This document shows, piece after piece, positions 51,390 through 58,867 of a stretch of DNA of 64,000 nucleotides. Positions within the stretch are counted from its first letter, which is position 1. Every line of letters begins with the position of its first letter. The notes beneath the pieces are model-generated. The model was not told the DNA's origin, did no database searches, and saw nothing but the letters and a program-made list of their open reading frames with translations. The position numbers and the translations under genes were made by a program. Source of the DNA: JANNMJ01 sp031425525 (GTDB taxonomy: Bacteria > Bacteroidota > Bacteroidia > Cytophagales > Hymenobacteraceae); NCBI GenBank assembly GCA_031425525.1, contig JANPJM010000050.1:62001-126000 (forward strand), in the 5' to 3' direction.

Positions 51390-52070
51390 CTACACCTTAT
51401 AAGTCCGCGCCCCAAAAATGGCCGACCCTACCCGAATCAGCGTAGAACCGGCGGCTACGGCCAGGGGCCAATCCTGGCTCATCCCCATCGACAGCTCCCG
51501 AAATCGGTCGTCTTCGGCGAAATACTGCGCTTTCAATTCTAAAAAATACTCGTGGAGCTGCGCGAATTCTTGCTGAATTTGCGCTTGGTCGTCGGTGTGC
51601 GACGCGATGCCCATTACGCCCGTAACGTGGACGTGCTGTAACAAAGCAAACTCCGGGCTCTCGACGATAGCGGCGGCTTCGTCCCAACTGAGGCCGGTTT
51701 TGGTATCTTCCTGACCCAACCGAAACTGGAGCAGCCCCGCAATTTGTCGCCCGTTGGCGGCGGCGTGCCGCTCCAATGCCAGCAGCAGTCGCAGCGAATC
51801 AACCGATTCCACGACGTGTACCCACGGCGCTACCAGCTTCACCTTATTGGTTTGTAACTGCCCGATGAGGTGCCACTCGATGTCGGCGGGCAGCACAGCG
51901 GCCTTATCGGCGAGTTCCTGCGCGCGGTTTTCGCCAAAAATCCGGGCGCCGGCGTCGTAGGCTTGCTGCACGGTGGCCACAGGGTAGGTTTTGCTTACCA
52001 CCACCAAGCGGCATTCGGAACCGGCGAGGCGCTCTTCAAAGTGTTGAATATTGCGGGCGATGTCGATCAT
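51390..52070 (-). CDS. YggS-family PLP-binding protein
   Basis: The product has 226 residues with the alanine-racemase-like TIM barrel. The PLP lysine is in RLVVVSKTYPV. Other family motifs are FGENRAQEL, IEWHLIGQLQTNK, MGIASHTDD and SMGMSQDWPLAV with the phosphate-binding GSTLIRVGSAIFG. It handles PLP homeostasis. It is co-directional with DUF423. A CAATCGAAAATCACTC-type degenerate tract lies upstream of the start. Confidence 0.95.
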   Translation of the reverse strand: MIDIARNIQHFEERLAGSECRLVVVSKTYPVATVQQAYDAGARIFGENRAQELADKAAVLPADIEWHLIGQLQTNKVKLVAPWVHVVESVDSLRLLLALERHAAANGRQIAGLLQFRLGQEDTKTGLSWDEAAAIVESPEFALLQHVHVTGVMGIASHTDDQAQIQQEFAQLHEYFLELKAQYFAEDDRFRELSMGMSQDWPLAVAAGSTLIRVGSAIFGARTYKV

Positions 52071-52075
52071 AGGTT

Positions 52076-52171
52076 TTGTTGATAGTTGATTGAATGATTT
52101 TATGTTTTAAGACTGCGCAATCATTCAATCGAAAATCACTCAATCGAAAATTCGTGCGCAAAATCACTCGA
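52076..52171. repeat. Degenerate tract 5' of the YggS gene
   Basis: Units such as AATCATTCAATCGAAAATCACTCAATCGAAAATTCG fill the gap between the FAD dehydrogenase stop and the YggS start. They are AT-rich against the GC-rich background. Confidence 0.6.
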
Positions 52172-53755
52172 TCAAAAATTCGTGCCGCTCGCCGCTTCCG
52201 CGCACCGCTCGCCGTCCATGGCGGCCGACACGATGCCGCCGGCGAAGCCCGCGCCTTCGCCGCACGGGAAAAGATTGCTGATTTGCGGATGCCGGAGCGT
52301 TTCGCGGTCGCGTGGGATGCGTACGGGAGCCGATGTGCGGCTCTCGACGCCCACCAATTGGCCGTCGGTGCTGTCGTAGCCCCGGATTTTGCGGCCGAAC
52401 GCGGCGAAGCCTTCGCGTAGGCGGGCAGCCAACTCGGCGGGTAATACGGTGTTGAGATCGACGGCGGACAGCCCCGGCTGATACGACGTATCGGTGAGGG
52501 AAGCGGAAACGCGCTTTTTGAGAAAATCGGGCAACAGTTGGGCGGGGGCGGCTTGAGTGCCACCGGCGGCGGCGCACGCGGCTTGCTCGATCTGTTGCTG
52601 CCAGCGGAGCCCGGCCAGCGGGCCGTGGGCACGGCGCAGGTCGGCGGGCACATCGTCGGGGTCGATGGCGACGACGATGCCGGAGTTGGCGAAACGCGAG
52701 TCGCGACGGCTCGGGCTCATCCCGTTTACCACCACCTCGCCGGGAGCCGTAGCGGCGGGCACGATGTAACCGCCGGGGCACATACAAAACGAGAAAACGC
52801 CGCGTTGCCGCCCGTTTTGGTGCGTTTGGTGGACGAGTGCGTAGCTCGCCGCCGGCAGCCACTCACCGCGCGGCTGGCCCCGGTACTGCACCGCATCGAT
52901 GAGCGCCTGCGGATGCTCGGCGCGCACGCCGAGGGCGAACGGCTTGGCTTCCACGGCAATACCGGCGGCTGGCAGCAGTTCGTAGATGTCGCGCGCCGAA
53001 TGACCGGTGGCGAGAATGAAGGCATCAGCCGCAAACTCGGCGCCGGTGTGCGTCCGCACGGCCCGTAACCGGTCGGCGGTGCGCACAAACTCGGTTACGC
53101 GCTGCCCGAAATGCACTTCGCCGCCGTGGTCGAGGATGGTCTGGCGGATGGCGGCGATGAGCGGCGGCAGCTTGTTGGTGCCGATGTGCGGGTGCGCCTC
53201 AACGAGGATTTCGCGCGGGGCGCCGTGTTGCACGAGCAGCCGCAGCACGCGCACCACATCGCCGCGCTTGGTCGAACGCGTGTACAGCTTGCCATCGGAG
53301 TAGGTACCCGCGCCGCCTTCGCCGAAGCAATAATTCGAGTCTTCATCAACGATGTGCTGCTTGGTGAGGACGGCGAGGTCGCGGCGGCGGGCGCGCACGT
53401 CTTTGCCGCGTTCGATGACGATGGGTCTAGCACCCAATTCCAAGCACCGCAAGGCCGCAAACAGCCCCGCCGGCCCGGCGCCCACAATCACTACGCGCCG
53501 CGCCGTGGCGGCCACCGGCCGAAACCGAACCGGCGCGTACGCCACGCCCGACGGCACCGGATCGACATAAATCACGGCCCGTACCAGTACCCGCACGCGC
53601 CCCCCGCGCGCATCGAGCGAGCGCCGCAGCACGTGGACATAATCGGCGAGGCCCGGCCGAAGGCCCACGTGCGCGAGCAGGGCGCGGTAACAAGCGGCCT
53701 GGTCGTAGGCGATTTCGGGCGCGAGCGAAAGCTCGATTTCGTGCGGGGCAGTCAA
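52172..53755 (-). CDS. FAD-dependent dehydrogenase (COG2509 type)
   Basis: The product has 527 residues. An N-terminal alpha/beta lead of about 80 residues precedes the FAD-binding RRVVIVGAGPAGLFAAL. Characteristic COG2509 motifs are NYCFGEGGAGTYSDGKLYTR, AFILATGHSARDIYELL, and the Cys motif FSFCMCPGGYIVPA; the C-terminal FAD motif is LFPCGEGAGFAGGIVSA. The reaction of the family is not settled. The gene is upstream of YggS on the same strand. No electron partner is adjacent. Confidence 0.92.
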   Translation of the reverse strand: MTAPHEIELSLAPEIAYDQAACYRALLAHVGLRPGLADYVHVLRRSLDARGGRVRVLVRAVIYVDPVPSGVAYAPVRFRPVAATARRVVIVGAGPAGLFAALRCLELGARPIVIERGKDVRARRRDLAVLTKQHIVDEDSNYCFGEGGAGTYSDGKLYTRSTKRGDVVRVLRLLVQHGAPREILVEAHPHIGTNKLPPLIAAIRQTILDHGGEVHFGQRVTEFVRTADRLRAVRTHTGAEFAADAFILATGHSARDIYELLPAAGIAVEAKPFALGVRAEHPQALIDAVQYRGQPRGEWLPAASYALVHQTHQNGRQRGVFSFCMCPGGYIVPAATAPGEVVVNGMSPSRRDSRFANSGIVVAIDPDDVPADLRRAHGPLAGLRWQQQIEQAACAAAGGTQAAPAQLLPDFLKKRVSASLTDTSYQPGLSAVDLNTVLPAELAARLREGFAAFGRKIRGYDSTDGQLVGVESRTSAPVRIPRDRETLRHPQISNLFPCGEGAGFAGGIVSAAMDGERCAEAASGTNF

Positions 53756-53897
53756 GTGGAGAGAGGCAGTTGGGCGCGGACGAGTGGCGGCGGCGCGCCC
53801 GTCAATGCGCCCGTTGAGAGGGAAACGCGCCCGCCCGTCACAAAGGTCGGGCGGGCGGGCCGGAAAGTGCGGCGCGGGGGGCGTTACTCGTCACTCG

Positions 53898-54152
53898 CTA
53901 CTCATCGTCGCCGTCGGGTTCGGGGGGTGCGTCGAACTCGTCCTCATCCTCTTCTTCTTCCTCATCCGCCCCAAAATCGTCGATTACGCGCGTAACGGCT
54001 TCTTCGGCGGCACGCAACTGCTGGCGGCCCTCACCGATGAGCGCGTACGCGCGCTGCACCTTTTGATTGAGTTCATCGAGCGGCAAATCGGGGTTGTGTT
54101 CCAGTTCGTGGAGGAGCGTATCGAGTTCGGCGGTGAGAGTGGCGTAGGTCAT
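53898..54152 (-). CDS. xseB: Exodeoxyribonuclease VII small subunit
   Basis: From ATG 54152 the product has 84 residues. The XseB region is at 1-60, a helical hairpin with LDTLLHELEHNPDLPLDEL and VQRAYALIGEGRQQL. The C-terminal 25 residues are a run of Glu and Asp, longer and more acidic than in E. coli. It forms the helical scaffold of exonuclease VII with XseA, whose gene lies about 120 bp upstream on the same strand. Confidence 0.9.
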   Translation of the reverse strand: MTYATLTAELDTLLHELEHNPDLPLDELNQKVQRAYALIGEGRQQLRAAEEAVTRVIDDFGADEEEEEDEDEFDAPPEPDGDDE

Positions 54153-54273
54153 TTGAGTGACTAGTAATAAGTGAATGATAACAAGTGACGAGTGACGAGT
54201 AGACAGCAAATCACGACATCCCAACGCCCACCCAACAGCCCCGCAATCTGCTTAATCTGCGTCAATCGGTGGT

Positions 54274-55428
54274 TCAGACAGCGCTTTGCACCACACCATC
54301 AGCAAAATGCGTAAGCAACGTTTCGCCAGCCACCACCTCCGTAGCCGACCGGATCAGCCGTCCATCGGCGTGCGTCGTGCGGGTGAAACCGCGCGCCAGC
54401 AACCGAGCCGGGTCGAGGGCGTGGATGCGGGCCAGTGCCAGCGCCAAGCGGTTTTCTTGCGCCGTCAGGCGCCCGCGCACCAGCAGCGGCAGCCGTTGCA
54501 ACGGCGCCTCGAAACGGCGGTGTTCGGTGGCGAAACGGGCTTCGGCGGCGGCACGCACCCGGCGGGCAGCGTACGCCAAACAGCCATCGGCTTGCTGGGC
54601 GCGCTCGATGAGAAAAGCCGCCACGGCGGTGGGCGTTTTGAAGGGCGAGTGCGCCACGAGGTCGACGAGGGATTCGTCACGCTCGTGGCCGATGCCTGTC
54701 AGCACGGGCAGCGGCGAGCGGGCCAGCGCGCGGGCGAGGGCGTAATCGTCGAAAGCCACCAAATCGGTTTTCGCGCCGCCGCCCCGGATCACGACGACGG
54801 CATCGAACTCGGCCGCACGCTTAGCCACCCCGCGCAGCGCGCGGCGCACGGCGGCTGGCGCATCGGCCCCTTGCACAGCCGCCGGAAACAGCGTGAGCGC
54901 AAACCGGTAGCCCGACGCGGCGAGTTGGTGTTCAAAATCCTGAAAACCCGCCGCCGTGGCACTCGAAATCACCGCTACGCGCTGCACCACGGGCGGCATC
55001 TCCAGGCGCTTGTTCAGGGCCAGATAGCCAAGGCGTTCGAGCTTGTCGAGTGCTTCTTGGCGGGCACGCGCCAGCTCGCCGAGGGCGAAGGTGGTATCGA
55101 CGGCACGCACATCGAGCGCCAGGCCATAGCGCGGATGAAACGTGACCGTCGCCGCGAGCAGGCACCGCATCCCCGGCGCCAGATGCTGCCCCGTGGCGGC
55201 CAGAAACTGGTAGCGGATGGTTTCCCAGCGCTTCGCCCAGATGGTGGCGCGCACCTGCGCTACGGGCTCGCCGCGCGGGCCTTTTTCGATGAGCTGCAAG
55301 TAGCAGTGGCCGGTGCGGTGGGCGGTCAGCTCCGAGATTTCGGCCACCACCCAATACACATCCGGCAACGATTCTTCGACGGCCAACTGAATACCGGCGC
55401 AGAGGGAAGAAAGGGAAACAGGGGTCAA
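54274..55428 (-). CDS. xseA: Exodeoxyribonuclease VII large subunit
   Basis: From a TTG at 55428 the product has 384 residues; an ATG at 55503 would add 25 that look non-coding and lie near a large palindrome. The N-terminal OB-fold is VYWVVAEISELTAHRTGHCYLQL. The core has VAVISSATAAGFQDFEHQL, VVVIRGGGAKTDLVAFDDYALARAL and VLTGIGHERDESLVDLVAH with the catalytic region. The C-terminal coiled coil is shorter than in E. coli. It degrades single-stranded DNA together with XseB. Confidence 0.9.
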   Translation of the reverse strand: MTPVSLSSLCAGIQLAVEESLPDVYWVVAEISELTAHRTGHCYLQLIEKGPRGEPVAQVRATIWAKRWETIRYQFLAATGQHLAPGMRCLLAATVTFHPRYGLALDVRAVDTTFALGELARARQEALDKLERLGYLALNKRLEMPPVVQRVAVISSATAAGFQDFEHQLAASGYRFALTLFPAAVQGADAPAAVRRALRGVAKRAAEFDAVVVIRGGGAKTDLVAFDDYALARALARSPLPVLTGIGHERDESLVDLVAHSPFKTPTAVAAFLIERAQQADGCLAYAARRVRAAAEARFATEHRRFEAPLQRLPLLVRGRLTAQENRLALALARIHALDPARLLARGFTRTTHADGRLIRSATEVVAGETLLTHFADGVVQSAV

Positions 55429-55513
55429 AACAAGCCGGTTTACAGATTGGAACGCCGAAGGTATGGAGCGCGGCGCGCCGGCGCGAGACCCGAAGGTCGG
55501 CACGCAAGGTACC

Positions 55514-55573
55514 GGGCGGCTCGCCCTCCCTTGCCCGGCATTTAAATGCTGGGTAAGGGAGGGCGAGCCGCCC
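55514..55573. repeat. 60-bp loopless palindrome
   Basis: Two 30-base arms meet with no loop at ATTTAAAT. They match at all but two positions, which can be G-T pairs in one strand. It lies between the divergent xseA and M13 peptidase genes. Confidence 0.85.
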
Positions 55574-55621
55574 CGCGCTACACCCGCGCTACCCCCAATG
55601 CAACCCCTTCGCGCGCGCGCC

Positions 55622-55629
55622 TACCTTTG
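55622..55629 (+). promoter_or_regulatory. -7 box (TACCTTTG) of the M13 peptidase gene
   Basis: TACCTTTG matches TAnnTTTG and lies 33 bp before the ATG at 55663. No convincing -33 box was found. Confidence 0.45.
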
Positions 55630-55662
55630 CCCCCGGTTTCAATTTCCTTCAATTTCCGCAAA

Positions 55663-57777
55663 ATGATCGTTTTTTCTCGCTCTGCTGCTGTGGCGGCGGG
55701 CCTACTGTTGCTGAGTTCGGGCTGCGGCTCCAGCAAGCAACCGGCTGCCAAGGCGCCCGCGCCCAATGCCGCCCCGGCCGTGGCTGCTGCCCCCACGCCA
55801 CCACCACCGCCACCCGTCAAGAAGGGCGTCGGCATCAATCTGGCGAATTTTGATATGTCGGCCGACCCCTGCACCGACTTCTTCCAGTACGCCAACGGCG
55901 CCTGGATCAAGAACAACCCGATTCCGGGGGCTGAGGTGCGCTGGGGCGCATTCAATGAACTCGCCGACCGCAACAACGCCATTCTGCGGAACCTGCTCGA
56001 AACGGCGGCCAAAACGCCCGGTGCGCCGGGTACCAATCAGCAGAAAGTAGGCGATTATTTCGCCTCCGGGATGGATACGGTCGGCATCGAAAAGGCCGGC
56101 CTCGCGCCGCTGCAAGGCGAACTGACGCGCATTCAGAGCATCAAAAGCCTCCCGGACTTACAGAAAGTCCTCGCCCGCCATCAGGTGATCGGGACGGGCG
56201 CGCTGCTCAACCTCGGCGTGGGGCAGGACGATAAGATTTCGAGCCAGTACGCCGTGTTTGCCGGGCAAAGCGGCTTGGGCTTGCCCGACAAGGATATGTA
56301 CCTGAAGGATGACAAGCGGTCGGAGATGGTGCGCGGCGAGTACAAAAAGTACCTCAACCGCATCTTCAAGCTGTCGGGCGAATCGGATGCCGACGCCGGC
56401 AAGCACGCCGACGCCGTGATGCGCCTCGAAACGCGCCTCGCCAAAGCCTCGAAAGGCCGCGTGGAGTTGCGCGACCCCTACGCCAACTATAACAAGATGC
56501 CCGTGGCGGCCCTCGTGAAGCTGGCGCCCAACGTCAACTGGCCGTTGCAGCTCGCCGAAGTGAAGCTTAGCGGCGCGAAGGAAGTGATCGTCGGGCAGCC
56601 GGCGTTTATGAAGGAAGCCTCCACGATGCTCAAAACCGTGGGTATTGCCGATTGGCAAGCTTATCTGAAGGCAAAACTGCTGTCGTCGTTTTCCAGCACG
56701 CTGCCGATGGCGTACGGTCAGGCCAACTTCGATTTTTACTCCAAAACCCTCAACGGCGCCAAGGCGATGCAGCCGCGCTGGAAGCGGATTTTGCGCGCCA
56801 CCGACGGCGCCCTAGGCGAGGCTTTTGGTCAGTTGTATGTGGAGAAGGCCTTTACCCCGGCCGCCAAAAAGCGCGCCCAGGAATTGGTGCAAAACCTGCA
56901 ACTCGCGTTCTCGAAGCGCATCGACCAGCTCGACTGGATGACCGCCGCCACCAAGGTGGAAGCCCAGCGCAAGCTGCGCTCGTTTACGGTGAAAATCGGC
57001 TACCCCGATAAGTGGAAGGACTATTCGGCGTTGCGCGTCGAGCGCGGTGCCTACGCCGCCAACGTGCTGCGCGCCCGCGAGTGGGGCACGCTCGACAACA
57101 GCAGCAAATTCGGTAAGCCCGTGGATCGCCTCGAATGGGGCATGACGCCGCCGACCGTGAACGCGTACTACAATCCGGGGATGAACGAGATCGTGTTCCC
57201 AGCGGGCATTCTGCAACCGCCGTTCTACGACCCGCAAGCCGATGATGCCGTGAACTACGGCGGGATCGGCGCGGTGATCGGGCACGAAATCACGCACGGC
57301 TTCGACGACCAGGGCCGCCTCTACGACGCCGAGGGCAACCTCAAAAGCTGGTGGACGCCGCAGGATTCGGCCCAGTTCGCGCAGCGCACCGACATCATCG
57401 AGAAGAAATATTCGGCGTATTCCCCCCTCGATTCGGTGTTCGTGAACGGCAAGCTGACGATGGGCGAGAACATCGCCGACATCGGCGGCCTCAACATCGC
57501 CTACGACGCGTTCAAGATGACACCGCAGTTCAAGAACAACGAAGGCTACGACGGCCTGACGCCCACGCAGCGCTTCTTCGCGTCGTTTGCGCAAATCTGG
57601 CGCGTAAACGCCCGCCCCGAATACCTGCGCCAGCAGGTCATGACCGACCCGCACTCGCCGGCGCTGTACCGCGTGAACGGCCCGCTCTCGCTGATGCCCG
57701 CGTTTCAGGATGCCTACGGCTGCAAGGCCGGCGCCAAGATGACGTGCGTAGCCGATAAGTGCGCGAAGGTGTGGTAG
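55663..57777 (+). CDS. M13-family zinc metallopeptidase, lipoprotein
   Basis: From ATG 55663 the product has 704 residues. A lipoprotein signal with lipobox LLLLSSGC is followed by a Pro/Ala-rich linker. The M13 N-domain begins NLANFDMSADPCTDFFQYANG. The catalytic domain has the zinc motif VIGHEITHGFDD and GENIADIGG, the third ligand region, and the substrate motif VNAYYNP. The family (neprilysin/PepO) cuts peptides. It is probably anchored to a membrane and faces the periplasm or outside. A terminator follows. It stands as a single-gene unit with its own promoter. Confidence 0.94.
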   Translation: MIVFSRSAAVAAGLLLLSSGCGSSKQPAAKAPAPNAAPAVAAAPTPPPPPPVKKGVGINLANFDMSADPCTDFFQYANGAWIKNNPIPGAEVRWGAFNELADRNNAILRNLLETAAKTPGAPGTNQQKVGDYFASGMDTVGIEKAGLAPLQGELTRIQSIKSLPDLQKVLARHQVIGTGALLNLGVGQDDKISSQYAVFAGQSGLGLPDKDMYLKDDKRSEMVRGEYKKYLNRIFKLSGESDADAGKHADAVMRLETRLAKASKGRVELRDPYANYNKMPVAALVKLAPNVNWPLQLAEVKLSGAKEVIVGQPAFMKEASTMLKTVGIADWQAYLKAKLLSSFSSTLPMAYGQANFDFYSKTLNGAKAMQPRWKRILRATDGALGEAFGQLYVEKAFTPAAKKRAQELVQNLQLAFSKRIDQLDWMTAATKVEAQRKLRSFTVKIGYPDKWKDYSALRVERGAYAANVLRAREWGTLDNSSKFGKPVDRLEWGMTPPTVNAYYNPGMNEIVFPAGILQPPFYDPQADDAVNYGGIGAVIGHEITHGFDDQGRLYDAEGNLKSWWTPQDSAQFAQRTDIIEKKYSAYSPLDSVFVNGKLTMGENIADIGGLNIAYDAFKMTPQFKNNEGYDGLTPTQRFFASFAQIWRVNARPEYLRQQVMTDPHSPALYRVNGPLSLMPAFQDAYGCKAGAKMTCVADKCAKVW

Positions 57778-57835
57778 GAACGGTGCAGATACCCCGGTTG
57801 AAATAAAGCTGGTTGTGTCGCATTTTTTTTTCGTG

Positions 57836-57875
57836 AAACTCCCCGGTCGGCCTGTGTGGCGGGCCGGGGAGTTTT
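57836..57875 (+). terminator. Terminator after the M13 peptidase gene
   Basis: AAACTCCCCGG at 57836-57846 pairs with CCGGGGAGTTT at 57864-57874, followed by T. Confidence 0.75.
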
Positions 57876-57879
57876 GGCG

Positions 57880-57912
57880 TTTGGGCAGTCTTAAATTACC
57901 GCCTTACCTTTG
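57880..57912 (+). promoter_or_regulatory. Bacteroidota promoter for the lipoprotein gene
   Basis: TTTG at 57880-57883 and TACCTTTG at 57905-57912 are 21 bp apart, matching the -33/-7 layout. The ATG at 57935 gives a leader of about 15-20 bases. Confidence 0.65.
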
Positions 57913-57934
57913 AAACCTAACTTCAGTTTTTTCA

Positions 57935-58690
57935 ATGCGTTATTCTTCTTTCTACACTCCCCTGCTACTGCTAGGTGCGGGTGTTTTTTTGACCAGTTGC
58001 CAAGGCGAAGATGGGCCGGTAGGCCCAGCGGGAACCGTGCAGGCTAATTCAATCATTGGTTTTATCCGCGCCTACGATGAGTTTGGCGCAAGCCTCGATC
58101 AAAACGGCTCGACGGTGACGGTAGACGGCATAACGCCCGCCATCCAAGCCGTCACAGACAATGCGGGGCGGTTTGAATTGCCGGGTGTCCCGGTCGGCAC
58201 ATATAATTTGACCGTCTCGCGCGCGGGCTTGGCCACTACCCGCCGCATTGGCGTACCGCACACGGGGGGTACGCAGCCGACCAATCTCAATCCGATTTTT
58301 CAATCGGCGGTTTCGTCCAGTGTCATCACGAACCTGACAATTTCACCTCCTACTCAGGGAAATTATTTTGCTCGCGGCAGTTTCGATTTCACAAATCCGT
58401 CGATCCGAAATGACTACCGCATCCTGATGGTTGCAAGTGCCACTTTACCGGTGACGCAGCAAAATGCCGTCCCGGTTGGCGGGGTGTACGCCACCAACAT
58501 GGGCTCGAATAATTTCAATCTGTACATCGATAACATCACAGATCGGGGGTTCGTCTCCGGTCAAACGGTTTACATCGCGGCCGTTGGCGTACCGATTTAC
58601 GACTTTCCCTATACCGATCCGGTATCAGGGTTTGATATTTATCCCGGCCGTGGTGCGTTGTCAAACCCCACAACTTTGCGCATTCCGTAG
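57935..58690 (+). CDS. Lipoprotein with carboxypeptidase-regulatory-like domain
   Basis: The product has 251 residues. The lipobox is FLTSC at about 18-22, followed by a short collagen-like GEDGPVGPAG. Residues 40-115 look like a regulatory-like beta-sandwich with GRFELPGVPVGTYNLTVSRAG. The rest is Asn/Thr-rich and not recognised. Its GC content is lower than its neighbours, which may suggest transfer or relaxed selection. It sits between two terminators with its own promoter. It is probably on the cell surface; function unknown. Confidence 0.75.
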   Translation: MRYSSFYTPLLLLGAGVFLTSCQGEDGPVGPAGTVQANSIIGFIRAYDEFGASLDQNGSTVTVDGITPAIQAVTDNAGRFELPGVPVGTYNLTVSRAGLATTRRIGVPHTGGTQPTNLNPIFQSAVSSSVITNLTISPPTQGNYFARGSFDFTNPSIRNDYRILMVASATLPVTQQNAVPVGGVYATNMGSNNFNLYIDNITDRGFVSGQTVYIAAVGVPIYDFPYTDPVSGFDIYPGRGALSNPTTLRIP

Positions 58691-58756
58691 AAATTAAGGC
58701 GCGGATGCGCCACCGCGTAAGATTGCAAGTCTTTCGCTGACGCCACGCTCTTCTTG

Positions 58757-58804
58757 AAAAACTCCCCAGCCCACCCCTCGCGGTGCGCTGGGGAGTTTTT
58801 TTTT
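58757..58804 (+). terminator. Terminator with perfect 14-bp stem after the lipoprotein gene
   Basis: AAAAACTCCCCAGC at 58757-58770 pairs with its exact inverse at 58787-58800, followed by a T-run to 58804. Confidence 0.85.
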
Positions 58805-58867
58805 GCATCGTCGCCACTACAATCCATTTCCTCACCAACCAAAAAATTCCCGACCTTCGTCGCCACC

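Noticed and set aside
53784..54164. 126-codon plus-strand frame over xseB
   Set aside because: Antisense of the small subunit gene; hydrophobic stretch arises from the Glu/Asp run read on the other strand.
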